Program-made: the position numbers and the translations under genes
Source of the DNA: Hyphomicrobiales bacterium
GTDB lineage: Bacteria > Pseudomonadota > Alphaproteobacteria > Rhizobiales > Rhodobiaceae
Reading direction: 5' to 3'
Assembly: GCA_002869065.1 (NCBI GenBank)
Contig: PKTR01000001.1
Location: forward strand, 239,118 to 303,117
Length of the DNA stretch: 64,000 nt
Shown: one piece after another, positions 16,328 through 25,395 of the stretch
Position numbering within the stretch: the first letter of the stretch is position 1
How the letters are laid out: every line of letters begins with the position of its first letter
Notes under the pieces: model-generated
The model's input: only the letters and a program-made list of their open reading frames with translations
Told to the model about the DNA's origin: nothing
The model's database searches: none

Positions 16328-16437
16328 CGGGTGGGGCCATGTTGTGTGTGCATGGCGGCCTCCGCCCGTTCCATCTGGCGGCGACCGGATAGCGGGCGTA
16401 GGCTCGAAACGTCGTTCCTCCAGCCGACTCCGGTGCC

Positions 16438-17583
16438 ATGTCCCAAGCTGCCCCCGCCGCCAACGGTTCCCGCCTTGCCGTTGTCGATATCGCCCGACTT
16501 CTCGGGATTTTTCTCGTTTATCACGGCCATCTGGTCGAGCGGGCGATGTATCTCGGAAACGCCGCGGCGGCCGCGCAGTACAAGTTCATCTATTCCTTCC
16601 ACATGCCGTTGTTCTTCGTCCTTTCCGGCTTCATCGCCAAGGATTGGGCGGCAGAGCAATCGCTCGGGCGGTTCCTCAAAACACGGCTGACCTCGCGCAT
16701 CGTGCCGCTGATTTTCTTCAATTTGCTGCTCGTGGTGCTGTCGTTCATCGCGCCGCGCGATTTCCCGCCATTTCCGCTCGACAGCGCGGAACACTATCTC
16801 GGCGCGGCGATCAGCAGCCTTCTCAACCTGCCGATCTTCAACGTACCGACCTGGTTCCTGATGTGCCTGGTCTCGGTGGAGGTGCTTCACTTCATCTTCT
16901 TCCGCTTCCTGCGCGGATCGGACATGCGCATCGTCGCGGCCATTGTCGTCTTCTATGCGGTCGGATTCGTCGCCAACCGGGAGTTCGACTTCGTTCGTCT
17001 GATGGATCCGTTTCGCTGGAACTGGTGGTTCCTCAACGAGGCGGTGACGATGTACGCCTTCTACGTGCTCGGCGTGATGCTGCGCCGGCGCGGGGTCTTC
17101 GCTACGGGTGAGGGGAGCCGCTGGCTCTATGCGGGTTTCGCCGTCGCAGGGTTCGCAATCGTTGCCGCGACCTACGGCCTCAATGAAGGGCCGTTCCGGT
17201 TGAACATCGACGCGGTTGTCATTCTGGTCGCTGCCCATGGCGATGCGCTGTGGTTCCCGATCACGGCGGTTATCGGCTCGCTGGCGGTACTCTGCCTCGC
17301 CCGCGCGTTGCCGCCGTATCGATGGATCACCTATATGGGCGCGAATGCGCTGACCCTGTTCTGCCTAAACGGCGTTTTCTACCACCATATCAACGGGCCG
17401 CTGGCCGCATGGTTCACGGCCTCGCTTCCGCGGAGCGGCGTTTCCGTAGCGTTCTTCTTTGCAGCAGCAACGGCAGTGAGTCTGGCGCTCACCGTGCCGG
17501 TTGTCATTCTGCTGAACAGATATCTGCCGCAACTGATCGGGCGGCCGACTGTCAGCGGACCAATCCTGCCGCGCCTTCAGTGA
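16438..17583 (+). CDS. acyltransferase family 3 membrane protein
   Basis: A 381-residue protein with about ten transmembrane helices. The N-terminal DIARLLGIFLVYHGHLVER carries the histidine and YSFHMPLFFVLSGF the second conserved motif of the acyltransferase-3 family (OatA/OpgC-like), which moves acyl groups onto sugars or other carriers at the membrane. No adjacent polysaccharide genes indicate the substrate. Start ATG at 16438; about 110 bases after ogt, possibly separate. Confidence 0.85.
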   Translation: MSQAAPAANGSRLAVVDIARLLGIFLVYHGHLVERAMYLGNAAAAAQYKFIYSFHMPLFFVLSGFIAKDWAAEQSLGRFLKTRLTSRIVPLIFFNLLLVVLSFIAPRDFPPFPLDSAEHYLGAAISSLLNLPIFNVPTWFLMCLVSVEVLHFIFFRFLRGSDMRIVAAIVVFYAVGFVANREFDFVRLMDPFRWNWWFLNEAVTMYAFYVLGVMLRRRGVFATGEGSRWLYAGFAVAGFAIVAATYGLNEGPFRLNIDAVVILVAAHGDALWFPITAVIGSLAVLCLARALPPYRWITYMGANALTLFCLNGVFYHHINGPLAAWFTASLPRSGVSVAFFFAAATAVSLALTVPVVILLNRYLPQLIGRPTVSGPILPRLQ

Positions 17584-17616
17584 TCGGTTGAGCCAAACGG
17601 GTCGAGCCCGACGACG

Positions 17617-18759
17617 TCAGACGCAATCCGCGAGCGTTTCGTTGATCAGGTGGTCGACGACGGTCCTGAGCGCGGCATCATTGTCCGCGCCGTTTGCGAT
17701 TGCCGCGTCGTAGACCGCGAGCTGCCGGTCCGCCGATGTTCCGTTCGCCGCGATCTCGCGAGCGTGTTCAACGGCGGCCAGGCACCCGAAATGCTCCGCG
17801 TCCGGGCGGATGAGTTCGAGCAGTTCCTCGACGAGTTCGTGATAGGGCACCCGCTCGCCACGGCCGAAATCGACCATGCCGCCGGACACGCCCTCGCGCT
17901 GCGCCAGCCAGCGATTCTGCGAAACAAGGAACGGCGAATATTGCCGCCAGCGCAGGTTCGAGTGGCGCAGCCGCCACAACATGCGGGTGATGCAGCGAAA
18001 CAGCGCGGCAATGGCGATGGCGTCGTTCAGTCGGGTGCAGACGTCGGTGACGCGCATCTCAAGCGTCGGAAAGCGCGCCGAGGGGCGCAGGTCCCACCAG
18101 ATCTTGGTGCCGTCCTCGATCAGGCCGGCTTTCACGAGGACATCGATGGTGCGCCGGTATTCGCCCGGGCTGTCGAAGCTCTGCGGCAGGCCCGTGCGCG
18201 GCAATTCGTTGAACACCGACAGACGGTAGGACTTCAGCCCCGATTTCCGGCCGCGCCAGAACGGCGAGGACGTAGACAGCGCCAAAAGGTGCGGCAGGAA
18301 ATAGGTGAGCTGGTTGAACAGGTCGAAGCGAAGCGCCTCATCCTCGACCGCGACATGAACGTGCATGCCGCAGATCAGCAAGCGGCGAACGACCACCTGC
18401 ATCGATTCGGCCAGCTCGTTGTAGCGGTCCTTGTCGGTATGCGGCTGCTGGTCCCATTCGGCAAACGGGTGAGTCGACGCGGCAATCGGCGCCAATCCAT
18501 ATTCCGCGGCCTTTTCCGCAATCGTCTTGCGCAGGCGGGAGAGCTCCTGGCGCGCATCGGCAATTGTCGGACAAACAGGTGTCCCGATCTCGATCTGACA
18601 ACGCAGGAATTCCGGGCTGACCGAGCCGGGCGGCAGGGCGGCCTGACAGGCCTCCATCAAGCCCGGCGGAGGATCGCTGGCGAGATCGCGGCTTTCCTTG
18701 TCGACGAGGAGATACTCCTCTTCGATGCCGATTGTGAAACTGGGTTCGTTCGCGCTCAT
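17617..18759 (-). CDS. carboxylate-amine ligase, YbdK / glutamate-cysteine ligase type 2 family
   Basis: A 380-residue ATP-dependent ligase. [13 protein letters not shown] at the N terminus is the GCS2 signature, and [12 protein letters not shown] carries the metal-binding His residues. Family members join a carboxylate to an amine; E. coli YbdK has weak glutamate-cysteine ligase activity, but whether this one makes gamma-glutamylcysteine is unknown. I chose ATG 18759 ([15 protein letters not shown]); an upstream in-frame ATG at 18780 would add seven residues. Converges with the acyltransferase gene. Confidence 0.85.
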   Translation of the reverse strand: MSANEPSFTIGIEEEYLLVDKESRDLASDPPPGLMEACQAALPPGSVSPEFLRCQIEIGTPVCPTIADARQELSRLRKTIAEKAAEYGLAPIAASTHPFAEWDQQPHTDKDRYNELAESMQVVVRRLLICGMHVHVAVEDEALRFDLFNQLTYFLPHLLALSTSSPFWRGRKSGLKSYRLSVFNELPRTGLPQSFDSPGEYRRTIDVLVKAGLIEDGTKIWWDLRPSARFPTLEMRVTDVCTRLNDAIAIAALFRCITRMLWRLRHSNLRWRQYSPFLVSQNRWLAQREGVSGGMVDFGRGERVPYHELVEELLELIRPDAEHFGCLAAVEHAREIAANGTSADRQLAVYDAAIANGADNDAALRTVVDHLINETLADCV

Positions 18760-19096
18760 GCTCGCATCGTGCCTCAACATTCGCGCGAGGACCATACCGT
18801 TTTTTGGCGAAAAACGGCGGTTTGTCGCCGATCTGTCCGGTTCTTCTATGGGATTGAAAGTGGCGTGAAAACGCCCGTGAAGCCAGCCGGATAAGGCCAT
18901 AACGAAAGTTAGACGGCAAAAAAGCGGAATTTAGAAAACCAAAAATGCCGCTCGCATGAAAATGCGCTCGGCATAGATTGGAACCTTTCTTTGAAGTATT
19001 CTAAAGAGTCAATGCGGGAGCGCAATGCGACAAAGTGAACGTCGGGATAAATTTCGTAGTGTTATCGACAACGCTACGAAACCAGGGGAGTTCCTA
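18760..19096. other. 337-base divergent intergenic region before the peroxidase gene
   Basis: AT-rich from about 18890. It holds a hairpin at 18797-18817 (CCGTTTTT, loop, AAAAACGG), the structured inverted repeat at 18945-18974, and a sequence TTTGAAGTATTCTAAA at about 18990 that loosely resembles an iron-control (Irr) box. Promoters for both flanking genes must lie here; none is clear. Confidence 0.5.
18945..18974. other. inverted repeat with GAAA tetraloop upstream of the peroxidase gene
   Basis: ATGCCG-CT-CGCAT, loop GAAA, ATGCG-CT-CGGCAT. The arms pair perfectly except for a symmetric CT/CT internal loop. There is no gene before it on the plus strand, so it is not a terminator of one. 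It could be an operator or the start of a structured leader. Confidence 0.6.
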
Positions 19097-20158
19097 ATGT
19101 CCCGAAAAGTAACGGGTTTGTGCGTGGCCTTTGCCGGCGCGCTTCTGGCTGCCACCTCGTTTGCCCATGCAGACGATGCCTTGCTCGCTGAAGCAAAGGA
19201 GATCTTCAAATCCATCCCGTCAGTCGTACCTGCCGTAAAAGATAACGCAGTGACCGGCGAAAAAGTCGAACTTGGAAAGATGCTTTTCTTCGATCCGCGC
19301 CTTTCCGCTTCGGCTTTGATCTCGTGCAACACCTGCCACAATCTCGGCATGGGTGGTGACGACAATCTCGAAACGTCGATCGGTCACGGCTGGCAGAAGG
19401 GCCCGCGCAACGCGCCGACCGTTCTCAACGCTGTCTTCAACACCGCCCAGTTCTGGGATGGCCGCGCCGAAGACCTGAAGGCCCAGGCCAAGGGTCCGGT
19501 CCAGGCTGGCGTCGAAATGGCGTCGACCCCGGCTCGCGTCGAAGAGACCCTTTCGAGCCTTCCTGAATATGTCGAACGCTTCACCAAGGCGTTCCCGGGT
19601 GAAGAAAAGCCCGTGAACTTCGACAACATGGCGAAGGCCATCGAAGCGTTCGAAGCCACCCTCATCACGCCGGCCTCGCGCTTCGACCAGTTCCTCGAAG
19701 GCAACATGGCCGTGATGACCGGTGAAGAAAAAGCCGGCCTGAAGCTGTTCATGGATAAGGGCTGCGCGTCCTGCCACAACGGCATCAACATCGGTGGCGA
19801 CGGCTACTATCCGTTCGGCGTCGTCGAGAAGCCGGGTGCCGAAATCCTGCCGGCGAACGACAAGGGCCGCTTCGCGGTGACCCAGACGGCGGACGAGGAA
19901 TACGTCTTCCGTGCAGGCCCGCTGCGCAACATCGAGCTGACCGCTCCGTACTTCCACTCCGGCATGGTGTGGGATCTCGAGCAGGCCGTGGCCATCATGG
20001 GCACCAGCCAGCTCGGCGAAGAGCTCACCGGCGAGGAAGTCAAGGCCATCACCGCGTTCCTGAAGACGCTGACCGGCGAACAGCCGACGGTGACCTATCC
20101 GATCCTTCCGGTCGAAACCAGCACAACCCCGAAGCCGGAAGCCATGGTCGCGCAATAA
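19097..20158 (+). CDS. di-haem cytochrome c peroxidase (CcpA/MauG family)
   Basis: A 353-residue periplasmic protein. Signal peptide LCVAFAGALLAATSFAHA is followed by two haem c sites: CNTCH (C77, C80, H81) and CASCH (C223, C226, H227). It reduces hydrogen peroxide with electrons from cytochrome c in the usual family member. LGKMLFFDPRLSASALISCNTCH and TAPYFHSGMVWDLEQAV are typical. Start ATG 19097 after AGGGGAG. The upstream ATG at 19025 is in frame but would bury the signal peptide. Confidence 0.92.
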   Translation: MSRKVTGLCVAFAGALLAATSFAHADDALLAEAKEIFKSIPSVVPAVKDNAVTGEKVELGKMLFFDPRLSASALISCNTCHNLGMGGDDNLETSIGHGWQKGPRNAPTVLNAVFNTAQFWDGRAEDLKAQAKGPVQAGVEMASTPARVEETLSSLPEYVERFTKAFPGEEKPVNFDNMAKAIEAFEATLITPASRFDQFLEGNMAVMTGEEKAGLKLFMDKGCASCHNGINIGGDGYYPFGVVEKPGAEILPANDKGRFAVTQTADEEYVFRAGPLRNIELTAPYFHSGMVWDLEQAVAIMGTSQLGEELTGEEVKAITAFLKTLTGEQPTVTYPILPVETSTTPKPEAMVAQ

Positions 20159-20174
20159 GCCGCGTCGAATATTC

Positions 20175-20197
20175 CCTCAGGCGGTCGCCGCCTGAGG
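20175..20197 (+). terminator. stem-loop after the peroxidase gene
   Basis: CCTCAGGCGG, loop TCG, CCGCCTGAGG: a perfect 10-bp stem 16 bases after the stop. The following T content is poor, so termination may be partial. Confidence 0.5.
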
Positions 20198-20199
20198 GG

Positions 20200-20309
20200 C
20201 TTGATCTTCCGGGCTGCTCCGGGGTCCGCCCCGAAATCGAGAGCCATCGTTGGAGACGGCCCGGAAGCCAGACAAGACCTGCAGGCGGCCTCCCGCCTGC
20301 AGGTTTTTT
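20200..20309 (+). ncRNA. structured region between two hairpins, possible small RNA or leader
   Basis: CTTCCGGGC (20206-20214) pairs perfectly with GCCCGGAAG (20259-20267), enclosing a second stem CGGGG-TCCG-CCCCG (20220-20233). A strong terminator follows at 20277-20309. The layout suits a short stable RNA, or a processed 3' UTR of the peroxidase message. No promoter was recognised; this is a prediction by eye. Confidence 0.25.
20277..20309 (+). terminator. strong Rho-independent terminator
   Basis: ACCTGCAGGCGG, loop CCTC, CCGCCTGCAGGT, then five T. Perfect 12-bp stem. Confidence 0.9.
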
Positions 20310-20620
20310 CGTGTCGCGACCGGGTTTGCATGGCGAGCATCCGACCGCGCCCTGCCGGCACGTGGCGGTTTTGTTGCTATTCCTTCGCAGGAGTGGTCAT
20401 TTCTGTCGCAGGCGTGTATAACCCGCGCGCGCAGAGCCGCATCACCGTCGAAGACGGGCGTTCGGCCTTGCCGCCCGCATGGTGCGGGCAATCGATCCCA
20501 TCAACGCAACGGCTTGAAGGGAAGAGCCTGCCGGAGACGGCGGGGAAGAGCGTTTTCCCTGATGTGTGACGGTTGCGCACGAAAAGCGGAAACGCAGACG
20601 GAAAGAGTGACGGAAGAGTT
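20310..20620. other. 311-base region before the DAHP synthase gene
   Basis: Contains the promoter of the synthase gene; TATAAC at about 20416 with TGGTCA 17 bases upstream is a weak candidate. No leader peptide with aromatic residues stands out. No gene. Confidence 0.45.
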
Positions 20621-22009
20621 ATGACGGAGCAATGGTCCCCGAACAGCTGGCGTTCCAAGCCGGTCGTTCAAGTTCCCGCATACCCCGACGCAGACGCGGT
20701 ACGGGATGTCGAACAACGTCTCACGTCGTATCCGCCGCTGGTGTTTGCCGGTGAGGCGCGCAAGTTGAAGAAGGCTCTGGCCGAGGTCGCGAACGGTCGC
20801 GGTTTCGTTCTCCAGGGCGGCGACTGCGCCGAGAGCTTTGCCGAACACCACGCGGATACGATCCGCGACTTTTTCCGCGTCTTTTTGCAGATGGCGGTCG
20901 TGTTGACCTATGCGGCGGCCTCGCCGGTCGTCAAGATCGGTCGCATCGCCGGCCAGTTCGCCAAGCCGCGTTCATCCGACTGGGAAGTCAGCGGCGACCT
21001 CAAGCTGCCGAGCTACCGAGGCGACATCATCAACGAAATCGGCTTCGACGAGTCCTCCCGCGCGCCCAATCCCGAGCGCATGGAGATGGCATATCGCCAG
21101 TCCGCGGCGACGTTGAACCTGTTGCGCGCCTTCGCGCAGGGCGGTTACGCCAACCTCGACCACGTCCACCAGTGGACGCTCGGCTTCGTCAAGGACAGCC
21201 CGCAGAGCCACCGCTATCAGGAGATCGCCGACCGCATTTCCGAGACGCTGGCCTTCATGCGGGCCTGCGGTGTCGAGCCCGACACCACGCCGCAGCTGCG
21301 TTCGACCGACCTCTACACCAGCCATGAAGCCCTGCTTCTCGGCTACGAAGAGGCGCTGACGCGCATCGACTCGACCTCGGGCGACTGGTACGCCACCTCC
21401 GGCCACATGCTGTGGATCGGCGACCGCACCCGCCAGCCGGATCATGCCCATATCGAGTTCTGCCGCGGCGTGAAGAACCCGCTCGGCATGAAGTGCGGTC
21501 CGAGCCTCGAACCGGATGAACTGCTGCGCCTGCTCGACATTCTGAATCCGAACAACGAAGCCGGCCGGATGACGCTCATCAGCCGTTTCGGCGCCGAGAA
21601 GATTCATGAATACCTGCCGCGCCTCGTTCGTGCCGTCGAGCGCGAAGGTCGCAAGGTCGTGTGGTCCTGCGATCCCATGCACGGCAACACGGTCAAGGCC
21701 GCGACCGGCTTCAAGACAAGGCCGTTCGATCGCGTTCTGAAGGAAGTGCAGGGCTTCTTCGAGGTGCACCGCGCCGAGGGCAGCCATCCCGGCGGCATCC
21801 ACATCGAAATGACCGGCTCAAACGTCACCGAGTGCACCGGCGGCGCCAAGGCGATTTCCGAGGACGACCTGTCGGCGCGGTATCACACGCATTGCGATCC
21901 GCGGCTCAACGCCGATCAGGCGCTCGAGCTGTCGTTCCTGATTGCCGAGAACCTCAAGAAGGAACGCGACGAGCACCCGAACAAGGTGGTCGCCGGCGGT
22001 AGCCTCTAA
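20621..22009 (+). CDS. class II 3-deoxy-7-phosphoheptulonate (DAHP) synthase
   Basis: A 462-residue enzyme of the plant-like class II type that condenses phosphoenolpyruvate and erythrose 4-phosphate, the first step of aromatic amino-acid synthesis. Markers: [56 protein letters not shown] and [12 protein letters not shown] near the C terminus. The first cysteine-containing motif (GDCAE) supplies a metal ligand. ATG 20621 follows GGAAGAG; an upstream ATG at 20573 gives a non-conserved extension. Closed by its own terminator. Called aroF or aroG in relatives. Confidence 0.93.
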   Translation: MTEQWSPNSWRSKPVVQVPAYPDADAVRDVEQRLTSYPPLVFAGEARKLKKALAEVANGRGFVLQGGDCAESFAEHHADTIRDFFRVFLQMAVVLTYAAASPVVKIGRIAGQFAKPRSSDWEVSGDLKLPSYRGDIINEIGFDESSRAPNPERMEMAYRQSAATLNLLRAFAQGGYANLDHVHQWTLGFVKDSPQSHRYQEIADRISETLAFMRACGVEPDTTPQLRSTDLYTSHEALLLGYEEALTRIDSTSGDWYATSGHMLWIGDRTRQPDHAHIEFCRGVKNPLGMKCGPSLEPDELLRLLDILNPNNEAGRMTLISRFGAEKIHEYLPRLVRAVEREGRKVVWSCDPMHGNTVKAATGFKTRPFDRVLKEVQGFFEVHRAEGSHPGGIHIEMTGSNVTECTGGAKAISEDDLSARYHTHCDPRLNADQALELSFLIAENLKKERDEHPNKVVAGGSL

Positions 22010-22040
22010 GCAACGTCGCGCCCTTTAGGCCTGACATCAG

Positions 22041-22071
22041 AAACCGCGCCGGGACTTCCGGCGCGGTTTTT
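22041..22071 (+). terminator. Rho-independent terminator of the DAHP synthase gene
   Basis: AAACCGCGCCGG, loop GACTT, CCGGCGCGGTTT, then TT. Perfect 12-bp stem 31 bases after the stop. Confidence 0.9.
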
Positions 22072-22156
22072 CTTTGCCCGGAGACGTGCGGGGATTCCGC
22101 TCGGGGGCTCTTTACGGCTATCGTTTGCTGATCCCATCGGGGCAGGGGAGTGCAGC

Positions 22157-22579
22157 ATGTCGACATCCTTCCAGAACCAAACCGGCGACGACGACCGCCA
22201 TACCGGGCAATGCCTGTGCGGTTCGGTTCGCTATTCCGTTGTCGGGCCGCTGCGCCCGGTGATCGGCTGCCATTGCCGTTCGTGCCGCCGACAGTCAGGC
22301 CATTTCGTTGCCGCGACCCAGGCACCGCGCGTCGCAATCGACATCGACGGCCTGAAAAACATCACCTGGTATCAGGCCACCGACGCCGCCCGGCGCGGCT
22401 TCTGCCGCAAATGCGGCAGCCTGATGTTCTGGGAACCGGTCGGCGGAGACGTGCTCTCGCTGATGGCCGGGTCGATGGATGAACCGACCGGCCTGCGCCT
22501 GTCGGCACACATCCATGTGTCGGAAAAAGGCGACTATTACGACATTGAAGACGACCTTCCGCAGTTCTCCGCGCGCTGA
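22157..22579 (+). CDS. GFA (CENP-V) family zinc protein
   Basis: A 140-residue protein with the cysteine pattern of the glutathione-dependent formaldehyde-activating (GFA) fold: GQCLCGSVRY, GCHCRSCRRQSG and FCRKCGSLMFWEP. The family binds two zinc ions; the founding member was proposed to join glutathione and formaldehyde, but most members have no proven activity. A second GFA gene is present at 42.6 kb. Own start with a GGGGAG ribosome site. Confidence 0.85.
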   Translation: MSTSFQNQTGDDDRHTGQCLCGSVRYSVVGPLRPVIGCHCRSCRRQSGHFVAATQAPRVAIDIDGLKNITWYQATDAARRGFCRKCGSLMFWEPVGGDVLSLMAGSMDEPTGLRLSAHIHVSEKGDYYDIEDDLPQFSAR

Positions 22580-22670
22580 CGGCAAGCTCTGTTGAACAAT
22601 CTGTTTCTGGAAAGGCGTCTTTCGCCGCGCCGTGCCTCGCATACATTCCGGTCAACGAAGGAGATGACAC

Positions 22671-23477
22671 ATGACGTCTTTTGCACCGGTTTTCATTTCG
22701 CACGGCTCGCCCGCGCTGCTGCTCGGCCAGTCGGCCGCCCGCCAGTTCCTCGCCGATTGGGGCGCGGACCTGCCGCGCCCGCGCGCCATCCTGTCAATCT
22801 CGGCCCATTTCGAGACCGACCGCCCGGTCGTCGTCACCGACCCGGAACCGGAGATGATCTACGATTTTTACGGCTTCCCGCGGCCGCTCTACGAGATCGT
22901 CTATCCGGCGCCCGGCGACAAGGACCTCGCCGAGCAGATCGCGCTGCATCTGCACGAGGTCGGCCTCAAGCCTGCGATCACCGAAAAGCGCGGCTACGAT
23001 CACGGCACCTGGGTGCCGCTCGTCGTCAGCCATCCCAAGGCCGATATCCCGGTCGTCCAGCTCTCGATCCAGCCCGACCTCGACCCGGCGCACCATTACC
23101 GCCTCGGTCAGGCACTGGCCGGTTTGAAGGACGAAGGCATCCTGATTTTCGCCACCGGTTCCATCACGCACAATCTGCGTGAGATGGTCCGCGAGGTGCC
23201 GGAGGAGGCTGGCACGAACGGGGTCTTCCCCTGGGTCGCCGAGTTCGCCGACTGGATCGCCGACAAGGTTGCGGCGGGCGACGTCGACGCGCTGCTCGAC
23301 TACCGCGCAAAGGCGCCGCACGGTGTGCGCAACCACCCGACCGACGAGCACCTGCTGCCGCTCTTCGTCGCGCTCGGCGCGGCGGGCGAGGGCGCACGCG
23401 GCAAGTTGCTGCACGAATCCGGTCAGCACGGTGCGCTGCGCATGGACGCCTACGCGTTCGAGAAAAGCGCCGCATAA
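22671..23477 (+). CDS. LigB-type extradiol dioxygenase (DODA/YgiD family)
   Basis: A 268-residue class III extradiol ring-cleavage enzyme. FISHGSPALLLGQSAAR supplies the first His and AILSISAHFETDRP the second metal His; GYDHGTWVPLVVSHPKADIPV is the family's central motif. Related to 4,5-DOPA dioxygenase and YgiD. The physiological catechol is unknown. ATG 22671 follows GGAGATG. It stands about 90 bases after the GFA gene, same strand. Confidence 0.87.
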   Translation: MTSFAPVFISHGSPALLLGQSAARQFLADWGADLPRPRAILSISAHFETDRPVVVTDPEPEMIYDFYGFPRPLYEIVYPAPGDKDLAEQIALHLHEVGLKPAITEKRGYDHGTWVPLVVSHPKADIPVVQLSIQPDLDPAHHYRLGQALAGLKDEGILIFATGSITHNLREMVREVPEEAGTNGVFPWVAEFADWIADKVAAGDVDALLDYRAKAPHGVRNHPTDEHLLPLFVALGAAGEGARGKLLHESGQHGALRMDAYAFEKSAA

Positions 23478-23576
23478 CCGCGCGATCTCGCCGGAATCAC
23501 TTCCTCAACATCACCGCCTAAACGACTCGCCGGACTCGTGAATTCGGGCCCGGCGAGCGCGTTTGCGCGCCCGGTC

Positions 23577-23618
23577 GTTGAATCTGCATGTGAAGACGTT
23601 GAATCAGTTTGTGAAGCG
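23577..23618. repeat. two 21-bp imperfect tandem repeats
   Basis: GTTGAATCTGCATGTGAAG-AC is followed by GTTGAATCAGTTTGTGAAG-CG; 16 of 21 positions agree. It lies in the 229-base gap before nadE. Confidence 0.55.
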
Positions 23619-23706
23619 GTCGGACTAACCCCGCGGGGATGCGCGGCATGAGCGCCATGCATCTCGGCGATTGCGGGTCACCGTGCGGTCGGTTAAACCG
23701 GCGACT

Positions 23707-25395
23707 ATGACCAACGCTCCTCTCGATACTTTGCGGCTGGCCGTTGCCCAGCTCAATCCGATCGTCGGCGACATCGCCGGCAACGCGGAAAAGGTGCGCG
23801 CTGCTCGTCGCGACGCGGTGGCGCTTGGCGCCGATCTGGTGCTGTTCCCCGAACTCTTCATCGCCGGCTACCCTCCGGAGGATCTGGTGCTGAAACCGTC
23901 CTTCGTTGCGGCCTGTCGCGAGGCGGTAGAGACGCTGGCGGCCGAGACCGCAGACGGCGGCCCCGGCATCATCCTCGGCACGCCGTGGACGGAGAGCGGC
24001 AAGCTGCACAATTCGGTGGCGCTTGCCGACGGCGGCAGGATCACCGCCATGCGCCACAAGGTCGAGCTGCCGAATTACGGCCCGTTCGACGAAAAGCGCG
24101 TCTTCGCGCCCGGTCCGCTGCCCGGACCCGCCGATTTCCGTGGCATTCGTCTCGGCCTGCCGATCTGCGAAGATGCCTGGGTCGAGGACGTCTGCGAATG
24201 CCTTGCCGAGACCGGCGCCGAGCTCCTGCTGGTGCCGAACGGCTCGCCCTATTGGCACGACAAGGCCGATCTGCGCCTGCAGGTGATGATCGCGCGCGTC
24301 GTCGAGACCGGTCTGCCGCTGGTCTATGCCAATCAGATCGGCGGTCAGGACGAGCTGATCTTCGACGGCGGTTCCTTCGGCCTTGCTGCCGACCGTACGC
24401 TCGCCTTGCAGATGGCCGACTTCGAGGAAGCGATCGCCCTGACCGTCTGGCAGCGCGGTGAGAATGGCGTCTGGCATTGCAGCGAGGGGCCGATGGTCCC
24501 CGCGCGTGAACGCTCCGACGCCGACTGGCAGGCCTGCGTGTTGGGCCTGCGCGACTACGTCAACAAGAACCGCTTCCCCGGCGTCGTGCTCGGCCTGTCG
24601 GGCGGCATCGACTCGGCAATCTGCGCGGCGATCGCCGTTGACGCGCTTGGACCCGACAAGGTCCACTGCGTGATGCTGCCCTACCGCTATACGTCGGAGG
24701 AAAGCCTGTCGGACGCCGCGCTCTGCGCCGAGGCGCTCGGCGTGCGCTACGACATCGTGCCGATTGTCGATCCGGTCGAGGGTTTCGAGCACGTGTTGGC
24801 CGGCCTGTTCGAGGGCCGCGAACGCGACGTGACGGAGGAAAACCTGCAATCGCGTGCGCGCGGCACGATCCTGATGGCGATCTCCAACAAGTTCGGCGAC
24901 ATGGTCGTGACCACCGGCAACAAGTCGGAAGTATCGGTCGGCTATGCGACGCTCTATGGCGACATGAACGGCGGCTACAATCCGATCAAGGATCTCTACA
25001 AGACCGAGGTCTACCGGCTCGCGGCCTGGCGTAACGACCATCTGCCGAGCGGGGTTCTCGGGCCCGCAGGCGAGGTGATCCCGGCGAACATCATCACCAA
25101 GGCGCCGACCGCGGAGCTGCGCGAAAACCAGACCGATCAGGACTCGCTGCCGCCCTATGACGTGCTCGACGACATCCTGCAGGGCCTCGTCGAGAACGAG
25201 GAAAGCGTCGCCCAGATCGTTGCGCGCGGCCACGATCAGGCCATCGTCAAGCGCGTCGAGCATCTGCTCTATATCGCCGAATACAAGCGACGGCAGGCGG
25301 CACCCGGCGTGAAGATCACCCGCAAGAATTTCGACCGCGACCGGCGCTATCCGATCACCAACCGCTATCGCGATCCCGCAGGGGCAGCGAAATGA
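23707..25395 (+). CDS. nadE: glutamine-dependent NAD+ synthase
   Basis: A 562-residue two-domain enzyme. Residues ~1-270 are a nitrilase-like glutaminase with Glu in [15 protein letters not shown], Lys in [15 protein letters not shown] and Cys in LPICEDAW. Residues ~280-562 are the synthetase with the ATP loop [10 protein letters not shown] (about residue 297). It amidates nicotinate adenine dinucleotide to NAD+. I chose ATG 23707 ([18 protein letters not shown]); an upstream start at 23671 is not supported. Its last codons overlap gltX (ATGA), so the pair is coupled. Confidence 0.94.
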   Translation: MTNAPLDTLRLAVAQLNPIVGDIAGNAEKVRAARRDAVALGADLVLFPELFIAGYPPEDLVLKPSFVAACREAVETLAAETADGGPGIILGTPWTESGKLHNSVALADGGRITAMRHKVELPNYGPFDEKRVFAPGPLPGPADFRGIRLGLPICEDAWVEDVCECLAETGAELLLVPNGSPYWHDKADLRLQVMIARVVETGLPLVYANQIGGQDELIFDGGSFGLAADRTLALQMADFEEAIALTVWQRGENGVWHCSEGPMVPARERSDADWQACVLGLRDYVNKNRFPGVVLGLSGGIDSAICAAIAVDALGPDKVHCVMLPYRYTSEESLSDAALCAEALGVRYDIVPIVDPVEGFEHVLAGLFEGRERDVTEENLQSRARGTILMAISNKFGDMVVTTGNKSEVSVGYATLYGDMNGGYNPIKDLYKTEVYRLAAWRNDHLPSGVLGPAGEVIPANIITKAPTAELRENQTDQDSLPPYDVLDDILQGLVENEESVAQIVARGHDQAIVKRVEHLLYIAEYKRRQAAPGVKITRKNFDRDRRYPITNRYRDPAGAAK

